Made by a program: the position numbers and the translations under genes. A stretch of DNA of 55,054 nt from Discostella pseudostelligera (lineage: Eukaryota; Bacillariophyta; Thalassiosirophyceae; Thalassiosirales; Thalassiosiraceae), in assembly GCA_036940085.1 (NCBI GenBank), contig JALLBK010000055.1, positions 1 to 55,054 of the forward strand, in the 5' to 3' direction. Below, in pieces: positions 43,582 through 53,303 of the stretch (the stretch's first letter is position 1; the number at the start of each line of letters is the position of its first letter). The notes beneath the pieces are model-generated. The model was not told the DNA's origin. It was given only the letters and a program-made list of their open reading frames with translations, and did no database searches.

Positions 43582-45570
43582 TTAACTCACTCCACTCCAG
43601 ATTCCAACCAAATCTTTTGCTCCACGTAACTCCACCATTGCAATGACTGCGCTAACAGTAGTTCCACCCGCCAACCACTTGAATCGTCCACCTCCAATGG
43701 CCAACGCCTCTGTTACAAGTGTGGCACTAACCAATGTCATTTGATAGGCAACGTGCGGTAGTAGAGTAAAAAGATTCTGTCGAACTGCTGGATCAAAAGT
43801 GAATATGAAGGAAGGAGCCGATTGTCGCAGTAGCAATATAGCAAGGGAGCCGACGAGCCCTTGGATGAGTGATAGTTTGATCATGTACAATGAGAGAGAC
43901 TTGATTGCGCGTCGTTTCCCTCCCGTCGTCGTAGACTGTGTACTGGATTCGTCGCTACCGTCCATCGTTCGAGACAGTTTATATCCCTCCCATTCTCTCG
44001 CCATCAATACTTGTGCAGCTACACCAGCACCGTCCAAAAACAGAGCTACCACCAGCCATATGCTCAGCGCCATCTGATGCGATGCAACGATAGTATGTCC
44101 CATGCGTGTAGCTCGAGATGTTGCATATGCCCACGCTAGTAGAAGCGATCCCTGCTTGGCCATCATGGCGGCATTGGCACGAAATATCGTCGCGGCGATA
44201 CTACGCTTTTGTCGCTTAAGATCTCCCTGTTCTGCCTTGCCAATAGGAATATTTCCACCCAACATTCGTCTCTGAAACAATTTTCGTCCATAAACTAATG
44301 CACCAATCACTTGACTCAATGCCGTTGCCACCGCCGCTCCCTTGATCCCCATGCCCAATCCATACATCACCCCTCTACCACCACCGAACATGCAATAGGG
44401 ATCCAATATCAGATTCAATAGCGACACCAAACAACTAACCTTCCATGGAGTAATCACATCGCCATATCCACGAAAGATTCCCTCGGATGCCGAAAGCATC
44501 ACCACGGCTGGTGCTGCGATGGATCGATTATTGAGATAGGTCATTGCCGATGGATAGAGTTGTGCTTGCCCATCGTGGGGAGATACCCCCATGGCCAGTA
44601 GACACTGGGGACCAAAACCAAGTAAGAATGCAGCGATGAATGTTCCCATGATGATGGATTGTTGTATTGATGTTTGTGCAATTAATACTGCCTCGTTCTG
44701 TTGATGTGGTTGCTGCTCCTGGAAGATGCTGCCATATTCAACATCGTTTTCGTCCACTTTCGTTTTCTTGGATTGCTGCTCATCCCGTACTAATGCTGCA
44801 GCAACCAACGACGATGTACTCGATGTTGTGGCACGGAAGCAGTGGAAACATAAGTGGAAGATGCTAGTGCATGCACCTAATGCCGCGAGGGGTACACTAC
44901 TGCCGCCACCACTACTGATTGTCGGTGATGTTGTACCGACGGCGACACTACCCCTGGCGACGTTACCGATAACATTCATCGCAACAGTACTTCCCAGCAT
45001 CCCAACGAATAATGTATCCGCCAAGGAAAGTAACGGATCGTTCATCATTCCGGCTAAGGATGGCACGGCAATGGCAATTGTCTGTGATGTCCAATTGTAC
45101 TCGTTGCCATTATCAGTGTTATCGTCGTCGTCGTCGTCATTGTGACACTGGGATGGCGATAATTGTGAATGATTATCACTTGTATCGCCTGGCTCCATCG
45201 AGAGGTGTAGGGAAGTACTTTTAGGATAGTGAGTTGTAGTTGTAGGAGATCCCGAATTTGCACGAAGTGTCCCCCTGTGCTGATCATGATGATAATTCCA
45301 CAAACGACTATCTCCGTCCAGCCACGGATGTTGCTCTCGACGATGCCGTCGTGTGAGAATATAATTTGCTCGGCGAGAAGTACAAAAGGTGAAGCAGAAG
45401 CCAGCAATGGTTGGAGCGGACGTTGCGGTGACGATACCATGACTATGATGACATCGTCGGCGTCGAAACTGGAGCGGCGGCGACAATGATGAATTGATTG
45501 ATCGATAGGGTTGGTGGGCAGCGGCGTAGCCATCAATGCACACCAAGAGCACAATTAAATTCATCGCCAT
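43582..45570 (-). CDS. MATE-family multidrug/organic-anion efflux transporter
   Basis: An intronless 662-residue protein. A hydrophobic start (MNLIVLLVCIDGYA) and a 160-residue His/Ser/Asp-rich extension precede about 12 membrane spans. The first span has the MATE hallmark IAVPSLAGMMNDPLLSLADT followed by LFVGMLG; later come PAVVMLSASEGIFRGYGD, NLILDPYCMFGGGRGVMYG, GIKGAAVATALSQVIGALVYG, and SHQMALSIWLVVALFLDGAG. These match the DinF-like/plant plastid (EDS5-type) branch, in which the usual 12-span two-fold MATE core is coupled to H+ or Na+. The long N-terminal part could be an organelle presequence. There is also a 60-residue variable loop after span 3. Substrate unknown. tRNA-Arg lies about 180 bases upstream on the same strand. 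Confidence 0.85.
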   Translation of the reverse strand: MAMNLIVLLVCIDGYAAAHQPYRSINSSLSPPLQFRRRRCHHSHGIVTATSAPTIAGFCFTFCTSRRANYILTRRHRREQHPWLDGDSRLWNYHHDQHRGTLRANSGSPTTTTHYPKSTSLHLSMEPGDTSDNHSQLSPSQCHNDDDDDDNTDNGNEYNWTSQTIAIAVPSLAGMMNDPLLSLADTLFVGMLGSTVAMNVIGNVARGSVAVGTTSPTISSGGGSSVPLAALGACTSIFHLCFHCFRATTSSTSSLVAAALVRDEQQSKKTKVDENDVEYGSIFQEQQPHQQNEAVLIAQTSIQQSIIMGTFIAAFLLGFGPQCLLAMGVSPHDGQAQLYPSAMTYLNNRSIAAPAVVMLSASEGIFRGYGDVITPWKVSCLVSLLNLILDPYCMFGGGRGVMYGLGMGIKGAAVATALSQVIGALVYGRKLFQRRMLGGNIPIGKAEQGDLKRQKRSIAATIFRANAAMMAKQGSLLLAWAYATSRATRMGHTIVASHQMALSIWLVVALFLDGAGVAAQVLMAREWEGYKLSRTMDGSDESSTQSTTTGGKRRAIKSLSLYMIKLSLIQGLVGSLAILLLRQSAPSFIFTFDPAVRQNLFTLLPHVAYQMTLVSATLVTEALAIGGGRFKWLAGGTTVSAVIAMVELRGAKDLVGIWSGVS

Positions 45571-45751
45571 GGTTGTCGGTCGAATAGAACGGCCGAATGA
45601 CAGGAATTACTCCGTGGAGAGTCAATGGTGATGGGAGTACTACAAATTCTTTCTTGTCCATCGTGGTGAAGGTGGATTGGAGTTTGGATAGGGGATAGGG
45701 GTGCCATATTGATGAGGTTGCGTTGAAAAAGGAAAAAGATCTTAGGACTCT
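45571..45751. other. Short spacer between the MATE gene and tRNA-Arg
   Basis: Nothing is recognised here beyond the expected promoter of the MATE gene and the 3' flank of the tRNA. The tRNA is followed in its own direction by TTTCTTTTTC-free sequence; the nearest T-run on the minus strand is the run around 45726-45740, which is a candidate Pol III stop. Confidence 0.3.
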
Positions 45752-45823
45752 TTCCTGAGGCGGGACTCGAACCCGCAACTTTCTGATTAGAAGTCAGATG
45801 CGCTACCATTGCGCCACACAAGA
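45752..45823 (-). tRNA. trnR-UCU: tRNA-Arg (anticodon UCU)
   Basis: The minus strand folds as a standard 72-base tRNA. D arm GCGC..GCGC encloses AATGGTA. The anticodon stem TCTGA/TCAGA encloses the loop CTTCTAA, giving anticodon TCT, arginine AGA. The T arm is GCGGG-TTCGAGT-CCCGC with the B-box GGTTCGAGTCC. The acceptor stem TCTTGTG/CTCAGGA has one T-T mismatch at pair six. No intron and no encoded CCA. Two open frames that read through it are meaningless. Confidence 0.93.
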
Positions 45824-46324
45824 GACAACCTACTCGGCTGAGAATTTGATTATCTAGAGTCGAACGCTACTGTTAATTATTTTGCCATGTTGTGCGGTTG
45901 AAAGTGCATGTGTCTGTCCTTCGATCCCGTTGCGAGAAACTCTTGTACTCGCTTACATAGGAATAGTTGCTATTTGAATTCATATTAGAATTTGAATCTG
46001 TCGTGTTTATGAGAAACCAAGACCAATTTAGAACGTCTTCACTTACGTAGGAATAATATGCTATCTTCGCCTGTCCGTTGTCAAAGATTGCACGTGGAGG
46101 CAATTCACTTCAACTTCGGATCTTCCGCTTCCGCCGTCGCGTCGAGCCACAACTGCCATCACCAACACCAACACCAATCCCAATCACCACCACAGAGTCT
46201 TTCTCGGCTTCGACTTCGACTTCGACTTCGACTTCGACTTCGACTGACTATCGTCGTAATCCTTTCAGCTTGCAAACCAAATCCATCCACTCCAGTTCAA
46301 CTCACTTGTCTTCGGGGGTAAACG
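45824..46324. other. Intergenic region upstream of the hydroxylase gene, with a hexanucleotide repeat
   Basis: A G-box-like GCACGTGGAGG lies near 46089. Six copies of CTTCGA stand at 46208..46243. Frames through the repeat (RLRLRL or TSTSTS) are not convincing coding sequence, and the hydroxylase ATG at 46325 comes after them. Confidence 0.45.
46208..46245 (+). repeat. (CTTCGA)6 microsatellite
   Basis: Six perfect tandem CTTCGA units plus CT, about 80 bases upstream of the hydroxylase gene start. Likely length-variable between strains. Confidence 0.9.
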
Positions 46325-47290
46325 ATGTGTCCCAAGAATTCCTCCTTGTCGGCGATTGCGGCTGCCATACTCTGCAACTCCTGCCAATTCCAAAACGGCT
46401 TCATTGGTACTGTCGACGCATTAACTAGATCCAGTCTTCCACAACAGCACAATTCTTTGAGAAATAACCTATCACGCTGCAGGCGTAACAATACATTGCT
46501 ATTTCAGGGCCAACGGAACACTATCACACCACGGCCAATACTAGAAGCGAAGACGGAATATAATTCTGTTGTTGCATCAGTACCGATCATTGTTGATACG
46601 CAGAGCACTTGCGAGACCACATCTACACCAGAGGTAGCAACTATTCAAAGAGCAAAAGAGGAGACGGTACCTTCCACATGGAGTCATGCATTACAACGTT
46701 TCTTCATTCGAGAACCTGGTCCTCCACTGGTACTACTTTCATTATCGGGGTTCATTTTCACTCGTATCCAATCATCGATGCCATTTTCCATTGCAGAGTT
46801 ATCAATATTTGCATCGTCTATAATTGTTTGGTGGATCCAAGAATACTTCTTTCATCGAATATTTCTCCACTCTCCCTTTCAATGGATTGTGAAATCTATT
46901 CATCAAACACATCATGAGAAGACTTATTTTCACATCTCGATAGATCCTCCGGAGTTACTCCTTGGGTGGTTATTTGCGGCACATTTTATATTGAAGTCGG
47001 TATTGCCGTGGCATTATTGCCTAAGCGCAACGATTGGATATGCACTTGCTGGATTAGTTTATGAATGGAGTCATTACATTGTTCATACAAGGGTTAGACC
47101 ACCTTCGGCATCCTTTTTCTTGTCTGAGGCCTTCTCGAGGTTGTTTTCACAGATGAGAGACAATCATATGCGGCATCATCTGGTCGATAATCGATATTGG
47201 TATGCATTCAGTGTCCCCGCGATGGATGACTTGTTTGATACTAATCCTGATGTGAAAGAGGTGCGAATGTCGAACGGGACAGTGAAATAG
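46325..47290 (+). CDS. Fatty acid hydroxylase / sterol desaturase superfamily membrane enzyme
   Basis: A 321-residue intronless protein. The di-iron histidine motifs are all present in order: HRIFLH (HxxxxH), HQTHHE (HxxHH), HYIVH (HxxxH) and HMRHH (HxxHH). Four hydrophobic segments surround them (LVLLSLSGFIFTRI, ELSIFASSIIVWWI, LLLGWLFAAHFIL and YCLSATIGYALAGLVY). That is the layout of membrane oxygenases acting on lipids, sterols or carotenoids. The first 110 residues are Ser/Thr/Asn-rich with a weak hydrophobic start (SLSAIAAAILCNSC), so targeting to an organelle or the secretory route is possible. Closest kind seems to be the plain FA-hydroxylase group; the substrate cannot be told from sequence. 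It converges with the CSN8-like gene. Confidence 0.85.
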   Translation: MCPKNSSLSAIAAAILCNSCQFQNGFIGTVDALTRSSLPQQHNSLRNNLSRCRRNNTLLFQGQRNTITPRPILEAKTEYNSVVASVPIIVDTQSTCETTSTPEVATIQRAKEETVPSTWSHALQRFFIREPGPPLVLLSLSGFIFTRIQSSMPFSIAELSIFASSIIVWWIQEYFFHRIFLHSPFQWIVKSIHQTHHEKTYFHISIDPPELLLGWLFAAHFILKSVLPWHYCLSATIGYALAGLVYEWSHYIVHTRVRPPSASFFLSEAFSRLFSQMRDNHMRHHLVDNRYWYAFSVPAMDDLFDTNPDVKEVRMSNGTVK

Positions 47291-47889
47291 AGGAAGTTTA
47301 TTTCTATGGAGCAAGCTTGGATGAAAATTGTATTCCCGTGGCAAGTATGCATCATCAGCTTCTTGCATGAACAATTTAGGGCTGGATGTACCCGATTGGG
47401 ATGTATGTGATCGTAGTACTCCTCCTTCTTGGTCGGATGATCATGATTCTACAACTGCCTGGACACGAGCTCTCGTCAAGCAGGTATCGGGCCCATGGAA
47501 CATGGAACGTCCAGGTCTGAGCCACTAGTGCCGCATATCTCCTTCCGTTATCTATCGACATCGTACGTCCTCTCGCCTCTTCCTTCGGTGCTCCTGGGAT
47601 TGCGAGAAGATTTGACTCTGCTCGAGTGAGGTGGTAGCTCGATCGGTGACTCGGTATTGAGCGGTGAACGGGCCTACCATAGTGCAATGAGCTGCCCCCC
47701 CCCCAGCACCAATGAGTTTTTAGATCATATATCCGAGAGTATCAGCGTATGTAATGATACGAGTGGATGAAGTCGTAATCTTTGCATGCCGTTGAACAGT
47801 AATGACAGGACGCCTTCAGAGCAAGATAAACAGAATTTCATGTTGTTATGAAGAGAATTGAATCTTTGTTCTTATTGATCGGCTTCTAT
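47291..47889. other. Shared 3' space between the hydroxylase and CSN8-like genes
   Basis: The space between two convergent genes. It includes a run of ten or so C residues near 47694-47704. Short open frames (47328-47528, 47376-47687) show no known family and probably lie in untranslated sequence. Confidence 0.4.
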
Positions 47890-49086
47890 TTATGCATTCA
47901 ACTTCTCCTCCAAAAACATGACAATGTTTGTCAACTTGTCAATACCATCGACGTCATTTGCACACCTGCCCATTCCATTTTCATCGACATCATCCACATC
48001 ATAGTCGTCAAATACCGCAGCACTATCGATATCAGATACCAAATATCCCCCATTTTCTCTCGTCCAACCATATGCGATCCAAGCATCATCCACCCATTCA
48101 CCATCCCCACTACCACCAGTGCCGCCATCACATTCCACGAAATTCATACGAAGACAAAATTCGGCAACGTCCAACTTGGCAACATACTTGTGCAATCGTT
48201 GATTGATGCGCGAACGAAATACCACCATTAGTTCAGTAGCATAGGTTGCGAGTGGTTCCATGTTGCTGGTTTGACAGGATTGCAATGCTCGCAAGGCGAG
48301 AGTCGAATACGGTAGGGAGGTGGAAGCGGAGGGTGTGATCCCAGCATTGCTCGTGCCGATGACACCATCATCATTCGGTTGCTCCGACGATTGCAATTCA
48401 TCATCATCTTTGTTTTCAATTTGCATTGATGCAATTCCAGTATCTGAGGAGTGAGTGGCGGTGGTGCTCGCGGCGGTCGAAGCGAAACCAAAGTTGTTGT
48501 TAGTCTGCTGCTGGTTGGATGATGGTACCAAAAAATTATTGTGCATTCCACCCGTATTCCAAAGGCTCATGAACTTCGCAGCATTCCACAACTGTTCTAA
48601 CTGTACATAATCGCTATTGTTGGCGGTATTGTTTGAGGAGGAGGAGACAGGCACGCCCGCTCCCACCGTGGCAGTTGCATGTCGGCTCCACAAATGTTGC
48701 GCATGAGTGTATTCTCCCAGATATAGCAGCAGGGCCATCTGCGTGACCAGTATGTGACGATTATAATTGCCATTATGATTACCATTGGCAAATAATGATG
48801 ATCGTTGTCCAGAAGAAGCAGCAGTATCAGCAGCAGCGCCATTGTTATTGCCATCAGCGGCAGCGTCGGAAGATGCGGAGGAATCGCTCGCCGTCGTCGT
48901 CGTCGTCGACTGGAAGAGAAAATTCAAAAAATCCGGCGGGGGAGTCATCTCCGCTAGCTCACATAAATGAACGAGACGCAATGCATGGGAGCGAGGGAGG
49001 AGGATGGTGGGCAATGATGATGGGGAGGAGAGGAATTCCTCGAGGGTGAGATATTGGGCGGATGTCATGGTCATGGTCATGGTCAT
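47890..49086 (-). CDS. CSN8: CSN8-like subunit of the COP9 signalosome (PCI family)
   Basis: A 398-residue intronless protein. Conserved helices are broken up by Asn/Thr/Ser-rich inserts: QMALLLYLGEYTHAQHLWSR, QLEQLWNAAKFMSLWNTG, LATYATELMVVFRSRINQRL, then KYVAKLDVAEFCLRMNF and, near the end, WIAYGWTRENGGYLVSDI and DKLTNIVMFLEEKL. That order (helical repeats, winged-helix PCI module, a GWxxD-type strand and a final FLE helix) fits CSN8, the smallest COP9 subunit. Without the inserts, its size would be about 200 residues as in other species. The CSN removes NEDD8 from cullins, so it would act on the CUL4 system to which the DCAF4-like protein belongs. The start is a run of ATGACC repeats (MTMTMTM). 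Confidence 0.7.
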   Translation of the reverse strand: MTMTMTMTSAQYLTLEEFLSSPSSLPTILLPRSHALRLVHLCELAEMTPPPDFLNFLFQSTTTTTASDSSASSDAAADGNNNGAAADTAASSGQRSSLFANGNHNGNYNRHILVTQMALLLYLGEYTHAQHLWSRHATATVGAGVPVSSSSNNTANNSDYVQLEQLWNAAKFMSLWNTGGMHNNFLVPSSNQQQTNNNFGFASTAASTTATHSSDTGIASMQIENKDDDELQSSEQPNDDGVIGTSNAGITPSASTSLPYSTLALRALQSCQTSNMEPLATYATELMVVFRSRINQRLHKYVAKLDVAEFCLRMNFVECDGGTGGSGDGEWVDDAWIAYGWTRENGGYLVSDIDSAAVFDDYDVDDVDENGMGRCANDVDGIDKLTNIVMFLEEKLNA

Positions 49087-50116
49087 GGCTGCAGTGATTT
49101 TTATGCTGGCGCTCGGAGCGGATCGCTGGTTTGTCGCAAGAATCGCCGAATGTTGGATTTGGCGGGAGATACAAGTGTTGTTGGTACTGATTCCACCGCT
49201 CGTAGAATTTTTAAAATTAAAATTAAAATTAAAATTAAAATTAAAATTAAAATTAAAATTGAAAATGAGAGCAGTATGTATGAACGATAGGATTCCGTAT
49301 GTGGAAGACGTACAAGTTCCTCAAGTAGCTATCTGAACAAAATGGCGCGCCCGCCCGCCGTCGCCGCCCAATCTTCAATAATCTTCGGCCGTCGCCCGCT
49401 AGAGCTAGAGCTGGCCTCATTCGGCTTGCATTTGCAAGTAGCCCGTTGCCCATGGGCCCATTGCCGGCGCCCATAGATACAAGGACCATGACATGGCTCT
49501 GGTAGTAGGCTCTAGAGCTAGTGTCGGTGGCATTTGGTAGGGGTCGATGTGAATGTGATGATGAAACTCGGCATCCATAGTGCAGGGGGGAGAGAGATGA
49601 TGATGATGATGTCAAATGTCGATAACGTTTGGATGACGATGAACACCTGCGGGTGGAACATAAGTTGGGATGGTTCGCTTGGTACTTGAGTTCTTAAGAC
49701 GACGGCATCAACCGCGACGGGCTGGTGGCATTTTGTTGGTGGCGACAACGAAAGAATGGCAGACGTCGAATGTGCATCATTCAGGAATGCCCTCTTCATC
49801 CGATACAAAAGGTCATTCAGAAACTTGTGCTGCAAAATAATGAATGGGCATGCGAGAAACATGGATCTAATGACACATGCTAGAAGAAATCTATCGATGG
49901 GTGCTCTCAGAGAATTTGAAATAGTGCACCTCTGTTGCCGGAAGATTCAGGGTAATTTGTTTTCAGCCATTCATTTTGGGGGGTGCGTCGATGAAATTCG
50001 TGATGGATTCAATGAAGATTTTGACGTGATATCAAATGGAGATTGAAGCAAATCAGTTTCCAAAGCACCTCACAACTCCAGTCGGAAGTCGAAACAGCAA
50101 ACACCTCAACTAAACT
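49087..50116. promoter_or_regulatory. Divergent region between the CSN8-like and dynamin genes
   Basis: TTTGGCGGGAG at 49158 is the only E2F-like box. A (TTAAAA)8 tract follows at 49211. GC-rich sequence (GGCGCGCCCGCCCGCCGTCG) lies near 49343. A 96-codon open frame at 49756..50046 ends 70 bases before the dynamin ATG and has no recognisable domain; it may be an upstream open frame. Confidence 0.4.
49211..49260 (+). repeat. (TTAAAA)8 microsatellite
   Basis: Eight perfect TTAAAA units followed by TT, in the divergent promoter just upstream of the CSN8-like gene. The tract would be stiff, nucleosome-excluding DNA (general knowledge of A-tracts) and is likely length-variable. Confidence 0.9.
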
Positions 50117-53080
50117 ATGGACCGTCGTGTTCAGCGTCTCGAGCGTAGGCTCAAGAAGGAGGAGGCGGAGGGGAAATCGAGTAAGGTCGACGGCGATGAT
50201 GTCAATCCGATTGGGCGTAGCGAGACTACCGATGGAAAATTTGCCAGGTTGCTTGCGCAGGATGAAGATGTGCTTCTTAGTTTTGTGGCGAAGATCAACA
50301 AGGTCTATCAGGAAACACTTCGTCGACCGGCTCCATTTGTAAGCTTTGTAATCTGCGGGATGCAGAGTAGCGGAAAATCTACGATCATGGAACGCTTCCT
50401 CAATGCGCCGTTAAACATTGTGCAGGAAGGAACAGGAACGAGGTGCCCTCTCGATACAACTTGCATTCATGACAGCTCCCTGGAGCAGCCGAAGTGCGAG
50501 CTTAGTGGAGAAGAACTCGACCTAAGTTGGGCTGGAACAGATTTGACCACGGAAGAAGTATTTACCGCAATCACCGAACACAACAAGCAGTTGGGGAGGG
50601 AAGACAGGTTCTCCACTAAGCCATTGACACTTGTCTACCGCGCGAGCAACGTGCAGAACATGAGATTCGTTGACACGCCCGGCATCATTGCAAATCAAGT
50701 GAGTTTGTATATCCCGATTGCAATTGGTTCTTAAAATCGTTCTAGCTACTTATTTTCGATTGTTGCTCTTCATCCTATCATCAACACAACTTAGGGAACG
50801 GGCAAAGATAACCGTGAAGATATCAAGTCCATCCTTCGTGACACGATGAAGAAACCCAATTCAAAGCTCTGCGTCCTAGTCGAGCCAAAGGAATTCTCCA
50901 CGAACGCCATTATCAACTTCTGTGACGAAACCTTTGGAGGAAAAGGAAAATGGGTCGACAATGCCATCATACTGATGACGAAGTTTGATAAGCAGCTCGA
51001 GGATTCTAGAAGTGGCGTCAAGGCAAACAAGTTCTTTGCTGAATATCATGAGAATAATTTGTTCCCGTACTTGACCATCACGCCGACTCTAGCCTCCGAA
51101 GATCTCGACGCCGAAGTGCTTTTTCTGAAGAGACAACAGCTTCTTGAAAGTTCACCGTCCTACGAGGAGGCAAAATTCAATGAATGGAACGAGATGCATG
51201 AAAAGTACAGGGAAACTGACCCCAATGATCCAATGCTTAAATCAGAAGTCAGTTCTCGCCTTGGATTTCCAGTAGCCGCAAACAAGATGAGAGAAGTGAT
51301 GTTGACAGACACCGCAACTCGTCTACCCGAAGTACTCATGTCTCTTCGTAAAGAGCTCGGAAATGCGCGCGATGAACTCGTGGTTCTCGAGGGCAAGAAG
51401 AAGTTCCGAGATCCAAACCATCTGAAGGTAAGTACAGAGGTGCGAGATGATCAAGTTTGCATTCATGCATTGGTGATCCTCGTTTCATTGACTTATGCTT
51501 GCCGTTTGCAGTTGAAGATAGGGAACTTATTGCAAGACGTCTGTAAGCGCATGGCTGATTACCTTGACGGGGACCTAGAAGCAGCGGTCAGTCTTCCTCA
51601 TCACATGATGGATCTTGAGTTGGAGTTGGAGCTAGAAGAAGACTCTGAATGGATGGATCAAACATTGGGCAACAAGGCAACGGTCAAAGATGAAAATCGC
51701 TGGCGAAATGTCATTGCTGCGATGCTTCAAAAAGGAACAATGCCAAAGTATGTTTGTGCAGATAAGAAATTCCTGGGCGGGAAACAATTTCAAAGAGCGA
51801 AGGAGTTGTTAATGGCTGCGATGGCGGGTAAAGAAACATTATGCCTGGTTGTGTTCTTAATATTTCTGCCCCTTACCTGTCTAACATATGCATGGTCTTC
51901 ACTTGCACCGTCGCAGAGGCGTTTCCCGACATCACTAAGATGAAAGCTTACGTGGCGAGTGGAGCAGGGTATTTGCAAGGTGGCTTGCAACGAGAGAACT
52001 GGGAGAGGGGTAAGTTGCAATGACCATCAATCGTTGGAGCAAAATGTATGACTTTCTTAGTCGTCCGTTGTCATTCGTCTTGTTTTACTAGCAACTCTGA
52101 GTATCGTCAAGATGACATCTTTCATTACGGTACACCCTGGAATCAACTTTCTAATCAAGCACGTTGGAACCATCTTTCGCAAACTATTTCAAGTGTAAGA
52201 GTTCGTTTGTGTTGTGGTTACATTCTTCCATCAAATTTCTCACTTGCCGGATGTTCCTGTGTTCAAGGGCAATGATGGACATGAAAATGCGGTCTGTTGA
52301 GGCTGGCCGATTGCTTGGCATCTGCCCCGGCTTAGAGAACATCCTTTCTGGTCATTTTGATGACATGTTGTGGATGTTGATGCAGAATGCGGCTGAGAAA
52401 ACTCACGTTTCAATGGAGCCATGGTACTCCACTCTCGACCCTAACCTTCCAGGGTTCCATCCGCTAGAGGATGATAAAGATGATGATCGCGAACTTTATG
52501 TACGCGACGTCCACGGCCAGTATGTCCAAACTCTGAAAAAGAGTGAGCTTCGCGAGCAAAAGTTGAAGGAAGCTACTGGAGGGTGGCTCTCCAGAATGAT
52601 GCCGTCGTTTTTGGCTAGTACCGTTGATGAAAAGAAAGCGAAAGGTGAGCACCTATTGTGTTACTAAGTAGGTCAAGTTTTAGTTTAGGATCATCTCAAT
52701 CTCTTGTTCTCTGCTTAACAGAGTTGCTTCGGGAACGAGGAAAGCAAAAGGCTGAGCTAAAGAAGAATTTTCTTCCCGACAATAGGACGTCAATGATTAC
52801 CGACGAAGAAACAGAGAAAATCATTCTCTCCGCATTTCATTACGTCGTTGCATTGCAAGAACAAATTCAAACTTATCTCAACTTTCAGATCAACCACTAC
52901 CTGTACAACGAGTTTAAGGAGAATCTTGCAACATTTCCACGTATTGTCTCTGATGAAGATTGGACGAAGTTGATTCACACTGATGACACATTGGACAAAG
53001 TTATTCAAGATGTCACGTTAAAGGTCAAAGAAATCAAAGACTCCCTCGGCGATGTGCAAAAAATGCAAACTCAATTCTAG
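50117..53080 (+). CDS. Dynamin-family large GTPase
   Basis: Seven exons join in phase: 50117..50698, 50795..51427, 51512..51827, 51917..52009, 52092..52194, 52268..52644 and 52722..53080, giving 820 residues. The GTPase motifs are G1 GMQSSGKST at 81, G2 in GTGTRCPLD, G3 FVDTPGI (DTPG, where dynamins usually have DLPG) and G4 LMTKFD. A middle/stalk region follows, including FLIKHVGTIFRKLFQV, typical of dynamins. A GED-like helix (IILSAFHYVVALQEQIQTYL) lies near the end. There is no PH or proline-rich domain. It should remodel membranes (vesicle, mitochondrial or plastid division); which membrane is unclear. The N-terminus is charged with no targeting signal. Intron 2 (84 bases) has no in-frame stop, so it could be retained. 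Confidence 0.85.
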
Positions 53081-53303
53081 TTGTCTAAGTGTGTATCTTG
53101 TGTGGGAACGGTCCTCGGAAGACCTCCTTGAATATTTTTCTTTCATCCTAAGTGTCATCGGGCAGTTGTTTAAGATGACGGCGTAGACGGGATGAATAGC
53201 CTTAGTAGTATTGTAATCGAAATTAAAGGTTTGCTTGACACAAAATACATCATTATTATCATGAACTTTGTACACCGTAAACCACCTCTGCTCAATCTCC
53301 CCG
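53081..53303. other. Shared 3' space between the dynamin and J-domain genes
   Basis: Convergent ends of two genes separated by 223 bases. Only untranslated sequence is expected; nothing else is recognised. Confidence 0.5.

Noticed and set aside
43268..43585. 105-codon plus-strand frame ending inside the end of the MATE gene
   Set aside because: No family signature; it overlaps the MATE stop on the other strand.
45533..45821. Two minus-strand frames of 81 and 86 codons reading through the tRNA
   Set aside because: They translate the tRNA-Arg gene itself (the RVRVPP and VAGSSPAS type products) and are meaningless.
47690..47705. Run of C residues
   Set aside because: A simple homopolymer in a convergent 3' space; possibly a sequencing length error, with no sign of function.
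49756..50046. 96-codon frame 70 bases before the dynamin gene
   Set aside because: Cys/Arg-rich with no homology pattern; the dynamin frame is complete from 50117.
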